A DNA stretch of 64,000 nucleotides from Tenacibaculum sp. Bg11-29. Its GTDB lineage: Bacteria > Bacteroidota > Bacteroidia > Flavobacteriales > Flavobacteriaceae. The stretch lies in NCBI RefSeq assembly GCF_002836595.1, contig NZ_PJBB01000003.1, forward strand, positions 2,479,001-2,543,000, read 5' to 3'. The number at the start of each line of letters is the position of its first letter. Position 1 is the stretch's first letter. The notes under the pieces are model-generated. The model saw only the letters and a program-made list of their open reading frames with translations, made no database searches and was not told the DNA's origin. Positions 1-8,047 of the stretch are shown piece after piece. Both the position numbers and the translations under genes were made by a program.

Positions 1-1164
1 AGTTATCTAACAGCCATTCAAAAATCAGGAAAAGGAAAAAGAACAATTGCAAGTATTGCCCCAAGGAATACGGCACTTTATTTAAGTTTTGCTTTTGACA
101 GTTTTGAACTGTTTCAAGAAAACTTTGAAGATCTTAAAAAAGAGAAACCAGAAGAGTTTGAAATTTATAATAAGCAAATTACAGACATTGAAAGTAAGCT
201 AGGTATTAGTGTAAAAGAAAATGTATTTAGTTGGATAGGAGATGAGGTTGCTCTTATACATTTTAACTCTTCGCTTTCAAGAAATAAAAAAGATGTTGCT
301 GCTGTTTTTAAAACAACTGATATTGATGACGCTACTGAAAATTTAAACTTTATTTTATCTAAAATAAAAGAAAAAACACCATTACAGTTTAAACAAATTA
401 CTTACAAAGAACACACTATTAACTTTTTAGATTTAAAAGGTTTTTTTAAAATGATTGTTGGGAATATGTTTAAAAAAATGGAAAAACCATATTTTACTAT
501 TATTGACGATTTTGTTATTTTTAGTGCAAGCCCAAACACATTAAAAGAAATTATAAATAATAAAATAACAAATTATACACTGGCTTCTTCTAAAGAGTTT
601 GAAGAGTTTAATTATTTGTTTGATGATAAGTCAACTATTTTCACTTACATAAACACACCTTACATTTATACTGATTTGGTAAGTTTTGTTGATAGAAAAA
701 CACAGCTTCAAATAAAAAAACATAAAGATTATATTATATGTTTTTCACAACTAGGTATTCAGCTAACTTCTGAAGGGAATATTTTTAAAAGTAATATAAC
801 TACTACATTTAATGATCCTGTACTAGTAAAGGAGAAAATAAATTTAGATCGAAAATTAAAAAAGGAATTAACAAAGAAAATGGAATTAAGTACTGATTCC
901 GTAGCTAAAATAGAATCAAATTTCCAAATAAAAGAAATTAATCCTTCTGATTTAAGCGCACCAAATTACAAAGAGTATTATGATGATGGTAAGTTAAAAT
1001 TTGAAGTCGAATTAGATGATGGTATGTTAGATGGAAATTATAAAATGTACTATCCTAATGGAAATTTGAAGTTAAAAGGAAGCTATAAAAACGGGAAAAA
1101 ATCTGGTACATGGCGCGCTTACGATGAAAAAGATAGTAAGTTGTTAATCAAAAAAAGATTTTAA
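1..1164 (+). CDS. DUF3352-like protein with C-terminal YwqK/MORN-type repeats (5' end outside window)
   Basis: The frame is open from base 1 to the TAA at 1162-1164, so the gene starts upstream and the ATG at 451 is only an internal methionine. About 387 residues are visible. The first 280 or so look like the DUF3352 family of Bacteroidota (segments such as VFSWIGDEVALIHF and YFTIIDDFVIFSAS), whose function is unknown. The last 70 residues hold glycine-rich repeats (YYDDGKLKFEVELDDG, MYYPNGNLKLKGSYKNGKKSG) of the YwqK/MORN type. The N-terminus, and with it any signal peptide, is missing. The gene ends just before the yebC promoter. Confidence 0.75.
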   Translation, partial: SYLTAIQKSGKGKRTIASIAPRNTALYLSFAFDSFELFQENFEDLKKEKPEEFEIYNKQITDIESKLGISVKENVFSWIGDEVALIHFNSSLSRNKKDVAAVFKTTDIDDATENLNFILSKIKEKTPLQFKQITYKEHTINFLDLKGFFKMIVGNMFKKMEKPYFTIIDDFVIFSASPNTLKEIINNKITNYTLASSKEFEEFNYLFDDKSTIFTYINTPYIYTDLVSFVDRKTQLQIKKHKDYIICFSQLGIQLTSEGNIFKSNITTTFNDPVLVKEKINLDRKLKKELTKKMELSTDSVAKIESNFQIKEINPSDLSAPNYKEYYDDGKLKFEVELDDGMLDGNYKMYYPNGNLKLKGSYKNGKKSGTWRAYDEKDSKLLIKKRF

Positions 1165-1195
1165 TTGTAAATAATTAACGCAATAGTTACATTTG
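1165..1195 (+). promoter_or_regulatory. Bacteroidota-type promoter for yebC
   Basis: TTG at 1165-1167 and TACATTTG at 1188-1195 are 20 bases apart, matching the -33 TTG / -7 TAnnTTTG arrangement of the flavobacterial primary sigma factor. The -7 box lies 26 bases before the yebC ATG. The -33 box directly follows the stop codon of the preceding gene. Confidence 0.6.
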
Positions 1196-1221
1196 CCGTT
1201 GCGTAAACATAATTTAAAGAA

Positions 1222-1938
1222 ATGGGAAGAGCATTCGAACTTAGAAAAGGACGTAAAATGAAACGTTGGTCTGCAATGGCTAAAACATTTACCAGAATAG
1301 GTAAAGATATTGTAATGGCTATTAAAGATGGTGGGCCAAATCCAGATACAAACTCACGTTTAAGAGCTGTAATGCAAAATGCAAAGGCTGCAAACATGCC
1401 TAAAGAGAATGTAGAGCGCGCCATTAAAAAAGCTGCTGATAAAGACACTAGTAACTATAAAGAAGTTTTATTTGAAGGGTATGCACCGCATGGTATTGCA
1501 GTCGTAGTAGAAACTGCTACTGACAACAATAACAGAACAGTAGCCAATGTACGTGCTATTTTTAATAAATGTAATGGTAATTTAGGTACATCAGGTTCAG
1601 TAATTTTTATGTTTGATCGTGTCTGTAATTTTACAGTAAAGAAAGAAGATATTACTGTTGATTTAGAAGAGTTAGAGCTTGAATTAATAGACTTTGATGT
1701 AGAAGAAGTTTTTAATGACGATGAAGGAATTATTATTTACGCACCGTTTGAACAATTTGGTTCTATTCAATCATATTTTGAAGAAAATAATGTAGAGATT
1801 TTATCTTCAGGATTTGAAAGAATACCAACAACAACTTTAAAATTGTCAGAAGAACAACAAGCGGATGTTGAAAAGCTTTTAGAGAAACTAGAGGAAGATG
1901 ACGATGTTCAAAATGTATATCACAGTATGGTTATGTAA
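1222..1938 (+). CDS. yebC: YebC/PmpR family protein
   Basis: A 238-residue protein of normal YebC length. The N-terminus MGRAFELRKGRKMKRWSAMA and the segment GGPNPDTNSRLRAVMQNAKA are diagnostic for the family. YebC proteins bind DNA or ribosomes; recent work on YebC-type proteins links them to relief of ribosome stalling at proline-rich stretches, while older annotation calls them transcriptional regulators. The start is the first ATG after a good TAnnTTTG promoter. The gene appears monocistronic, with its own promoter and a terminator hairpin 28 bases after the stop. Confidence 0.95.
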   Translation: MGRAFELRKGRKMKRWSAMAKTFTRIGKDIVMAIKDGGPNPDTNSRLRAVMQNAKAANMPKENVERAIKKAADKDTSNYKEVLFEGYAPHGIAVVVETATDNNNRTVANVRAIFNKCNGNLGTSGSVIFMFDRVCNFTVKKEDITVDLEELELELIDFDVEEVFNDDEGIIIYAPFEQFGSIQSYFEENNVEILSSGFERIPTTTLKLSEEQQADVEKLLEKLEEDDDVQNVYHSMVM

Positions 1939-1965
1939 TACCAATAAACATAGTATCTATCACTT

Positions 1966-1998
1966 AAGCCCTCTATTTAATAGAGGGCTTTATTTTTT
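1966..1998 (+). terminator. Rho-independent terminator after yebC
   Basis: AGCCCTCTA-tttaa-TAGAGGGCT forms a nearly perfect hairpin (1966-1989) followed by a T-rich tract. It lies 28 bases after the yebC stop codon. Confidence 0.85.
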
Positions 1999-2040
1999 AT
2001 ATCTGTTATTTTTTGTTCATTTTATCGAAATAATGTACAA

Positions 2041-2230
2041 ATGAGTTTCAACCTACAAATTAACACTTATAAAAGGCAAAATGGCACTCAGGCTATTAGG
2101 TTATGATTTTTTACAAGTTAAAATGATATTCAATACATAAGTACAAATCTAAATCAATGAGATAAAAAAATAAAGAGTAAAAAAAGCATAATTTAGAAGA
2201 AAAGTTTAATGCTAAATTAGCAGCAGCATT
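2041..2230 (+). pseudogene. Decayed N-terminal part of a tyrosine recombinase (integrase)
   Basis: ATG at 2041 opens a 21-residue reading, MSFNLQINTYKRQNGTQAIR..., then a TGA at 2104. This resembles the N-terminal arm of flavobacterial phage-type integrases, which start with a short beta strand and a 'dGt..Irlr' segment. Downstream, short stretches in shifted frames (FNT, ISTNLNQ, KKIKSKKS) look like continuing remnants. The catalytic C-terminus of such a recombinase survives at 2808-2975 in the same orientation, so I read the two as ends of one broken gene. The resemblance is judged by eye and needs an alignment. Confidence 0.4.
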
Positions 2231-2390
2231 ACTTTTTGATCTTAAAATAATTTATTACAAAATTAGCAACGACTGAACATTATTTAAAATATTTTTATCA
2301 TAAAGATGAATCTGATACTATAAATAAACTATTTAATTAACTGTAAATAATCTTCAATTAAATACTTATAAACCTATTGTAAATTGACTA

Positions 2391-2747
2391 ATGAAAAAAC
2401 ACGAACTATACTGGAAAAATATTGATATTGGAACTTTAAAAGAAACAAATTGGGATATGAGAAGTTCTGGCGATATCCAATTCAAATTTAATTTTTTGGA
2501 CGAAACTTTTGATAACAATCAATTAGCTAGTTTCATTAAACACTCCATAAAAGCAAGTTACTACTTAGGTGAAGGGGATGATAAGAATTTTAATAGAATG
2601 TGTGAAGAAGAGGAATTAAAATATATTCATTTTATCAACAGTTCTGATTGGAAATTAATCAGTGAAAATCGAGAAGAAATAAAAATTCTTTGCCCAATAT
2701 TTCACGATAATAATGAAATAACTTGGCAAATAGATTTAGAGAAATAA
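2391..2747 (+). CDS. Hypothetical protein, 118 aa
   Basis: An intact 118-residue soluble protein, acidic, with no signal peptide or membrane segment (begins MKKHELYWKNIDIG, ends NEITWQIDLEK). I do not recognise a family. It lies in the same orientation between the N-terminal (2041) and C-terminal (2808) relics of a tyrosine recombinase and is followed 21 bases after its stop by an imperfect palindrome (2769-2796). That layout would suit a mobile gene cassette or an insertion into the integrase. Its continued integrity amid debris suggests it is recent or selected. Confidence 0.65.
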   Translation: MKKHELYWKNIDIGTLKETNWDMRSSGDIQFKFNFLDETFDNNQLASFIKHSIKASYYLGEGDDKNFNRMCEEEELKYIHFINSSDWKLISENREEIKILCPIFHDNNEITWQIDLEK

Positions 2748-2768
2748 ACTACTTACAATAACTAAGTG

Positions 2769-2796
2769 TATGGCGTGCCGATAGGCTAACGCTATA
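2769..2796. repeat. Imperfect palindrome, recombination-site-like
   Basis: TATgGCGTgCC-gata-GGctaACGCtATA can fold with arms TAT/ATA, GCGT/ACGC and CC/GG separated by unpaired bases. A gapped palindrome just after an orphan gene recalls integron attC sites, but the canonical RYYYAAC and GTTRRRY core boxes are not clearly present. It could equally be a transcript hairpin or a dispersed intergenic repeat. Confidence 0.35.
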
Positions 2797-2807
2797 TGCC
2801 TTGAACA

Positions 2808-2975
2808 ATGGTCCTTTATTTACAAGAATTATTAGGTCATAAAACTAAATCTACAACCGATATTTATTTAGATGTATTCCCGCAGGAAAAAATAGACAAT
2901 TATCATAGAATGGTTATTGATACGGTTCTTAATGTAGGTGCCATAAACGAGTACAAGAAAAAACCAACATGTTAA
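2808..2975 (+). pseudogene. C-terminal fragment of a tyrosine recombinase
   Basis: A 55-codon open stretch encodes QELLGHKTKSTTDIYLDVFP near its start. This is the classic end of the tyrosine recombinase catalytic domain: LGH carries the catalytic His and the Tyr of DIYLD is the nucleophile. All upstream catalytic residues (Arg, Lys, His/Arg) are missing, so it cannot be active. Its stop overlaps a terminator hairpin, as expected of the original gene end. With the relic at 2041 it marks a former integrated element. Confidence 0.75.
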
Positions 2976-2986
2976 TGTTGGGTTTA
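2961..2986 (+). terminator. Terminator of the former integrase gene
   Basis: AAACCAACAT-gtta-ATGTTGGGTTT hairpin overlapping the stop codon of the recombinase fragment, followed by a short T-rich stretch. Confidence 0.55.
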
Positions 2987-3097
2987 TTTATCTAATTTAC
3001 TTGTTATTAAACTTATAAAAACAGTTATAAATCGTATTGTTAAGGATAAGTGTAGTTAAACTGATTCCCCTTAATTAGAGGGGATAAAATCACATAA

Positions 3098-3358
3098 TTA
3101 ACAGCTACTTAATTTTTCTAAAAAGGGGATTATCTTCTTTTTATAAGAATCGTATAAATCATCAGGTATGCATGCAAAAGATTTTGATTGTTTATAATAT
3201 ACTGATTCTCCCTCACGTGCCCAAAAGAAAAGTATTTTACAATTAGGGTTTTGAGGTGAAAAATGAACTATACTAAATGTAAGATCACTAGGAAATTTAT
3301 TGTTTTCTAACTTTTTATTTAAATTAGCTTCTATAGTTTTCATGGTCTTTATATTCAT
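3098..3358 (-). CDS. Hypothetical protein, 86 aa
   Basis: An 86-residue protein with no recognisable domain (MNIKTMKTIEANLNKK at the start, DLYDSYKKKIIPFLEKLSSC at the end). The N-terminal half is basic, no membrane segment is visible, and two cysteines lie in the middle plus one at the end. A second in-frame ATG six codons in (MKTIEAN) is an equally good start. It stands alone on the minus strand in the accessory region between the integrase fragment and an orphan plus-strand gene; a hairpin with CCCCT/AGGGG arms lies just beyond its stop. Confidence 0.5.
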   Translation of the reverse strand: MNIKTMKTIEANLNKKLENNKFPSDLTFSIVHFSPQNPNCKILFFWAREGESVYYKQSKSFACIPDDLYDSYKKKIIPFLEKLSSC

Positions 3359-3575
3359 GATTTGATTGAATTAAAATTTTTAATAATGTAAAATTAATTA
3401 TAAATAAAACAACGATTTCACCTCTATAGCTAAAACAAACTTCTAATTGTGGTAATTTAATAAAAACTGTAGGTTCTCCGGCACCTAAAAAAAACGGAAA
3501 AGTTCATTGACATAATTGTGGTAAGTGTTAATTTTCAACTAATTTTAAGTGTGTGAAAAATTAACTATTTTAACT

Positions 3576-4370
3576 ATGAAACTTGAATCAAAGGAATTTT
3601 CAGAAAGCAATGAGTTTAGAAATTCAATGGAATTAATTATTGGAGATTATCTAGAAGGACTTAACTCACAAAATAAAGGTGATAAACAAAAACAATTAGA
3701 ACTTTGTCAAGTTGGAAAAATGTTAGTTACATATTTTCCTGAATTCAAAATTAAAGAGATGAGGGAAGTTCCTGATTTTATAATTTCGAATAATGAATTA
3801 ACTGTTGGTTTGGAACATGAGGTAGTTTCAAACTTTGAATTAAGAAGAAAACATGGATTTTTTGAAAATTTATTTCGATTAGCAGAAAGAGATTTATTAA
3901 AAAGTAACGACACACCAAATTTATTATTGAATTGTTTTCTGTATCAAGATCTAGAATTTCCAGCTGAATCAAAAGCTGAACTTATAGAAAATATTAAGGA
4001 GGTATTAAATCACTACTTCAAATATAATGAGATTATCGATAATGGATTAATCAAAGATATATTTAAGCAACCGCATAACACCTTAAGTCTTGCTCCAAAT
4101 TTTGGAGCTCATATGGTAAGTGATATTACGGAGGGAATTATTCAAGAAGCAATTAATAAAAAGGAAAAAAAGATAGAAAATTATAGACGAAAAACAGAAC
4201 TTCCTCAGTGGTTGCTTATAGTTGCAGGTGGAGTTTCTGAATATTCATATGATATTGAAGAATATTTTTTAAAAGATTTTAGAATTAAATCAACATTTGA
4301 TAAAGTGTTGTTGATGTCGGATTTTAAAAATAAATTATATGAATTAGAAACTGTAAAGGTTTTTCTATAA
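3576..4370 (+). CDS. Hypothetical protein, possible PD-(D/E)XK nuclease-like fold
   Basis: The frame can start at GTG 3549, but the ATG at 3576 (MKLESKEFSESNEF) is more natural, giving 264 residues. I do not recognise the family with certainty. The segment VPDFIISNNELTVGLEHEVV has the 'PD...(E)xE' look of PD-(D/E)XK nuclease cores, but the expected Lys is replaced (LEHE), so activity is doubtful. A later ELPQWLLIVAGG strand resembles the final core strand of such folds. It is soluble and Lys/Glu-rich. It lies alone in the decayed accessory region and ends at its own terminator, consistent with a horizontally acquired orphan. Its function is unknown. Confidence 0.6.
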   Translation: MKLESKEFSESNEFRNSMELIIGDYLEGLNSQNKGDKQKQLELCQVGKMLVTYFPEFKIKEMREVPDFIISNNELTVGLEHEVVSNFELRRKHGFFENLFRLAERDLLKSNDTPNLLLNCFLYQDLEFPAESKAELIENIKEVLNHYFKYNEIIDNGLIKDIFKQPHNTLSLAPNFGAHMVSDITEGIIQEAINKKEKKIENYRRKTELPQWLLIVAGGVSEYSYDIEEYFLKDFRIKSTFDKVLLMSDFKNKLYELETVKVFL

Positions 4371-4400
4371 TCCTTAAAATATAAATAACTTACCACAAAG

Positions 4401-4424
4401 CACCTTAATTAAGGTGTTTTTTTA
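4401..4424 (+). terminator. Rho-independent terminator
   Basis: CACCTTAATTAAGGTG perfect palindrome followed by seven T residues, 30 bases after the stop of the preceding gene. Confidence 0.85.
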
Positions 4425-4472
4425 TGTCCAAGATTTAAAAATTAAAAATTAAAATAACTGTAGTTAAAAAAA

Positions 4473-4793
4473 TTAATGGCTTTCCCATAGTGTTCCTAAG
4501 GCTAATAAAATTGGTAAAATTAATGAAGCGATGATGCCAAGTAAATTTAATATTAAACCAAAAGTGTAGTAAATTCGGTAGGATTTGTATGTGTTTATTA
4601 AGTAGGTAATAAACAAGGTGATGCAAAAAATAAATGCCCAAAATTTATAGTAAAATATGTAAATATTAAACTTTTCGATATCTAAATACAGAAATATTTT
4701 AGCATCTAAACAGATTAAACAAATAGTATAAAAGGAGAGGAATATCTTTTTAATACAGCAAAAATAAATAAAAAAGTATAAAAAAAGGAGCAT
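4473..4793 (-). CDS. Possible small membrane protein
   Basis: A very hydrophobic reading of up to 106 residues, with about three candidate membrane segments and the C-terminal stretch LILNLLGIIASLILPILLAL. The only ATG in frame lies inside a minus-strand terminator hairpin (4786-4807), so a true gene would probably start downstream at a non-ATG codon. Alternatively the reading may be a fluke of very AT-rich DNA. The last 60 residues look the most protein-like. I cannot assign a family. Confidence 0.4.
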   Translation of the reverse strand: MLLFLYFFIYFCCIKKIFLSFYTICLICLDAKIFLYLDIEKFNIYIFYYKFWAFIFCITLFITYLINTYKSYRIYYTFGLILNLLGIIASLILPILLALGTLWESH

Positions 4794-4807
4794 AATTACA
4801 TGCTCCT
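4779..4807 (-). terminator. Minus-strand terminator hairpin
   Basis: Read on the minus strand, AGGAGCA-tgtaatta-TGCTCCT is followed by a run of seven T. It would end a transcript coming from the right, where the ABM-type pseudogene (5115-5405) lies. Confidence 0.6.
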
Positions 4808-5114
4808 AATTTAAAGTAAATACACTTTGAATAATTCAAATTCATTGAGTTAGACGTTCTAATGTTTTAAAACTTACAAAAGATTTATAGATAGCTATAA
4901 TTATGAAAGAAAAATTAATTAATAAAATTAAATTTATAGAATAACCGTATCATTATTATTAATGCGAATAGGCTTGTATTTTTCATGATAATAGGAATAC
5001 CTCTAGAAGAAGTTTGTGCGATTTTAGGTGAAAAATGGTTAACTTGTATTGAATCTGATTTACAATCATATCACTTTGCATTCATAAAGTAAGAAGTATA
5101 GTTTTTCTAAACTA
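4808..5114. other. AT-rich stretch without a convincing gene
   Basis: No supported gene. A 35-codon plus-strand reading starts at 4985 (MIIGIPLEEVCAILGEKW) but has no promoter or known relative that I can see. The region lies between pseudogene debris and is probably decayed DNA. Confidence 0.4.
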
Positions 5115-5405
5115 TTATAAATTAACAATATCGAAATATTTTATTTCAGGTGTTGATACGGTAAAAGATAAAAGCTTTTCCATAATACCATTTTCAGTAA
5201 TAAAATTAAGGTACTCTTTATGATGTGCTGTAGTTTTCCATGTTTCATCAAATATCATTTTCGAATCATCAGCATTTTAATAAACCTTAACTTGTGAACA
5301 ACCTTTAAAACTTCTGACATTTTCTAAATTATTTTCTAGAAAATTCATTAGCTCTTTTATTTTTCCTGAATTTACTTTTAATTCTAAAATTACTTTTTTT
5401 TTCAT
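5115..5405 (-). pseudogene. Antibiotic biosynthesis monooxygenase (ABM)-domain pseudogene
   Basis: Conceptual translation gives an about 96-residue ABM-type small monooxygenase: VILELKVNSGKIKELMNF, LENNLENVRSFKGCSQVKVY, then IFDETWKTTAHHKEYLNF. Three lesions are visible. Right after the ATG (5403-5405) a run of eight A shifts the frame. A run of five T near 5340 shifts it back. A TAA stop at 5277-5279 then interrupts the domain before NADDSKMIFDETW. Family members are dimeric ferredoxin-fold proteins that oxidise small aromatics or quinones; this copy cannot make the full protein. Confidence 0.75.
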
Positions 5406-5852
5406 TTTTAGTTATATTTTATTTAAAGCGAAGATATTGTGAGTAAAAATGGTAAATATTAATCAAAATTAAGATTTACTTTTTTACTCACAGGTTTCAG
5501 TAGTTTATTCTCCTTTCGAAATATTATATAGATGTTGTTTTTTTAAGTTTTTTAAGTAGAAATTTTCTGTTATTTTAATGTGATACAAATCATGTCTGAG
5601 AATGTGATATTCTAAAGCTCTTACTGGGGTAATATGATTTGGATATTGAAGTATGGGGAATATTACTGATAAAAAGGTAAGTGAGTACTTGAAATATTAT
5701 AGAACATCAAAAAATGACAGTGATGATTTTATGCTAGAGTAATCGAGTACTGCTGGCTTTAGTCGGGTAAAAAAAATATTAATTTTTAGTTTATAGTGGT
5801 TTCGCTATATTTCAGCTTTCTTGTTTTTTGAATTCGTAGTTATTCTTGAAAA
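5406..5852. other. Non-coding or decayed stretch
   Basis: About 450 bases of AT-rich sequence without a supported gene. A 29-codon reading at 5653 (MGNITDKKVSEYLKYY) is too short to call. The motif AATGTGATA occurs twice near 5575-5610 but no clear operator symmetry follows. Confidence 0.35.
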
Positions 5853-6215
5853 TTAAGCACGGGGTATTTTACGTATTAAGTTAGCTGTGTGTTTTAAGAA
5901 TTCTCTATTTCTAATGCCGTAACCATCTAAACCTATTAATTTAACGTTATTGGGTTTGTCTCTATTTATTTCTAAGTAAAATCGAGTATAACCATTTTTT
6001 GAAGTGAATTTAAGTTTGTCTTTTTCTCGATATATAGTGTGTTTACTTAGTTTATCTGCATATGGGGAGTCACGTATCAATTCATAGTTTTCTATTGTTA
6101 AAAGTTTGCGGTCTTGTTCTTGTTTTTTTATTTCTTTTTTTTCAGAAGCGGCTAACATTAGAAGTAGAACTATTATTAAAACGATAACAAAAAAGATGAT
6201 TAAAACTATTTTCAT
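5853..6215 (-). CDS. Hypothetical membrane-anchored protein, 120 aa
   Basis: A single N-terminal membrane segment (IVLIIFFVIVLIIVLLLMLAA, residues 3-23) is followed by a Lys-rich linker and a soluble domain of about 85 residues ending FLKHTANLIRKIPRA. The topology is an N-terminal anchor with the soluble domain probably outside or periplasmic. No family recognised. It is an isolated minus-strand gene upstream of the glyoxylate regulator, with about 200 bases between them and no clear terminator. Confidence 0.6.
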   Translation of the reverse strand: MKIVLIIFFVIVLIIVLLLMLAASEKKEIKKQEQDRKLLTIENYELIRDSPYADKLSKHTIYREKDKLKFTSKNGYTRFYLEINRDKPNNVKLIGLDGYGIRNREFLKHTANLIRKIPRA

Positions 6216-6423
6216 TGGTAAATTAAGATTGTCAATAATTTTATTTTTAGTTAAGCCTATTTATTTGATGCTAATGTATTGAAATGCGTTTAGATAAATA
6301 GGTAATCGAAATTTTAAAAATTAATTAAACTGTATGAATTGAGGAGTTTATTTTTTATGTTTTTTAATACCTTGAAAAAAAATATAGAAGTTTTCTCGTT
6401 TCTTAACCGTAAGAATGAGGTTC

Positions 6424-7908
6424 TTACGTGCTGTGATACGAGAGTATTATGTTTTCAACCGCTTTAGAAATTTCTTCATATTGGTTTGAGCGTTCAAGTC
6501 TCCAAGGTTTAGCAACTCGCTCTTTGCAATTTTGAACAGCACAGGTTTCGCAAGTTACTCCAACAATTTTTTTTGTAAAAATGCCTTCTTTGAAAAAACG
6601 AAGCTTCTTTTTTAAGTGAGGGGATAGTAACATTCCTATACTAACACTTCTGTTAATTTCTTTTTTAAAAGGATCAGGTGTTGCTGAGGAAAGTACAAGG
6701 TATTCGTTTTTCTCATTCTCATAAGAGGAAATTTGAACACCAAAAGTTGCTTTACTCTTTTTTAAATCTTCTAGATCTTGAATGGTTTTTAAAGAAATCC
6801 ATCTTCTGCAATAATGCTCGTTATTTCTATTGGCATGCGGAGCTTGTTGTTGTGTAACGTGTAGTTCTTTACTTAATCTATGTATAGGGGAGTTAAGCTT
6901 ATGTGTAAACCGTAAAAAGAATAAATTCTTAATATTAAAATGTTTAGGTAAAATATTGGTTAGTCGTTGGTAAAAAGTTTCATGAGAACAATTATAGTGC
7001 TTAATTATTCTGTGTAGTTTAAAAGGTTTCCATTCTTCTAAAGCAAAGAAGTTTGTTAATTGTTGAATAAGTGATTTTTTAGGAATAATTAAAGCACCAG
7101 CAAAATAAGAGGCAATAAAATTATTTAAAACTTGATCAAAACTATCAAATTTTACCCACGGGAAGGTATATAATCTATTTTCAATTTTCAGAAAATTATA
7201 AGCTAATTCTTTGGCGTAAATAAACGTTTTTTGAGCTTCACTTATTCCATTGTATATTAATAACGCTTTCTTTTTAGGGATAAATATGGTTCGTAACTCA
7301 GAAAGATTTTGGTGTTTAGAAAGTTCTTCTGTGTCAATAGTATAGTTAAATTCTTCTATTAATATTTCTTCTAGATCTTTTGAAAGAACAGGTTTGTTTA
7401 AGTCTATATGATAAGATTTCGCAAAGTTTTCAGCTTCGATTTCAATTTCTCCAAAATAGTTGTTATGAGCTTCTTGATAAGAACGAAGAGCAGCTAAAAA
7501 AAAGCTTTCTCGAGTAAGATTATAGTTTTGAGATATTTTAATAATGGTGCTAATGAATGCATTTACCTTGGCGGGAGCATTAGCAATGATATCAATTAAA
7601 TTATTTTCTTTAATGCCGAATAAGTCTAGCGGAATTTCCTTTAAAATTTTAGATTGAAGAATTTCTCCAATAGGAGCAAGGTTTTTATCAAGTTTTAAGG
7701 AAACTAAATGATCGTATGGTACATCCAGGTTTTCTGATAGAAGCACTATTTTATCCGTTTTCGGATATTTTTTTCCTTTTTCAATTTCGTTTAAATAAGA
7801 TTTAGATAAGCCTGTGAGCTTGGCTAAGCCGAAAAGAGAAAGCTTTCTGTCAGTACGTATTTGCTTTAATTTAAGCCCAAAAATTAAGCGGATATATTCT
7901 TCTTCCAA
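6424..7908 (-). CDS. RamB/ScfR-type XRE regulator of the glyoxylate genes
   Basis: A 494-residue transcription factor. Residues 10-65 form an XRE helix-turn-helix (LTGLSKSYLNEIEKGKKYP). The middle part corresponds to the ImmA/IrrE-like domain, but the HExxH metal site is not visible; the matching helix reads YAKELAYNFL, so peptidase activity is unlikely. The C-terminus carries the cysteine-rich motif CETCAVQNCKERVAKPW typical of this acyl-CoA-sensing family. RamB in Corynebacterium controls aceA and aceB, and here the gene is divergent from aceB with 139 bases between them holding a perfect palindrome. Control of aceBA in response to acetate or acyl-CoA is inferred. Confidence 0.85.
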   Translation of the reverse strand: MEEEYIRLIFGLKLKQIRTDRKLSLFGLAKLTGLSKSYLNEIEKGKKYPKTDKIVLLSENLDVPYDHLVSLKLDKNLAPIGEILQSKILKEIPLDLFGIKENNLIDIIANAPAKVNAFISTIIKISQNYNLTRESFFLAALRSYQEAHNNYFGEIEIEAENFAKSYHIDLNKPVLSKDLEEILIEEFNYTIDTEELSKHQNLSELRTIFIPKKKALLIYNGISEAQKTFIYAKELAYNFLKIENRLYTFPWVKFDSFDQVLNNFIASYFAGALIIPKKSLIQQLTNFFALEEWKPFKLHRIIKHYNCSHETFYQRLTNILPKHFNIKNLFFLRFTHKLNSPIHRLSKELHVTQQQAPHANRNNEHYCRRWISLKTIQDLEDLKKSKATFGVQISSYENEKNEYLVLSSATPDPFKKEINRSVSIGMLLSPHLKKKLRFFKEGIFTKKIVGVTCETCAVQNCKERVAKPWRLERSNQYEEISKAVENIILSYHST

Positions 7909-7948
7909 AGTAATTGATTAAGGTATTCGTAATTCAAAGGTATGTAAA

Positions 7949-7999
7949 TTAGCGAATTAATAAAAATTAATTATTTTACGTAATTAGCGAACGTTCGCT
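7949..7999. promoter_or_regulatory. Candidate operator between regulator and aceB
   Basis: AGCGAACGTTCGCT at 7986-7999 is a perfect 14-base palindrome in otherwise AT-rich DNA. The half-site TTAGCGAA is repeated 35 bases upstream at 7949-7956, close to the regulator's start codon. This would suit autoregulation plus control of aceB. TAGTATTG near 8021 is a weak -7 candidate for aceB. Confidence 0.55.
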
Positions 8000-8047
8000 T
8001 GTGGAGTTCAAAAATATTTTATAGTATTGTAGTGTTGAATCGAAAAA

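Noticed and set aside
3435..3530. NCGN...HNCGKC-like reading suggesting a zinc-finger remnant
   Set aside because: Interrupted by a stop and too short; it may be a relic but cannot be supported.
4985..5092. 35-codon reading MIIGIPLEEVCAILGEKW...
   Set aside because: No promoter, no recognised family and surrounded by decayed sequence.
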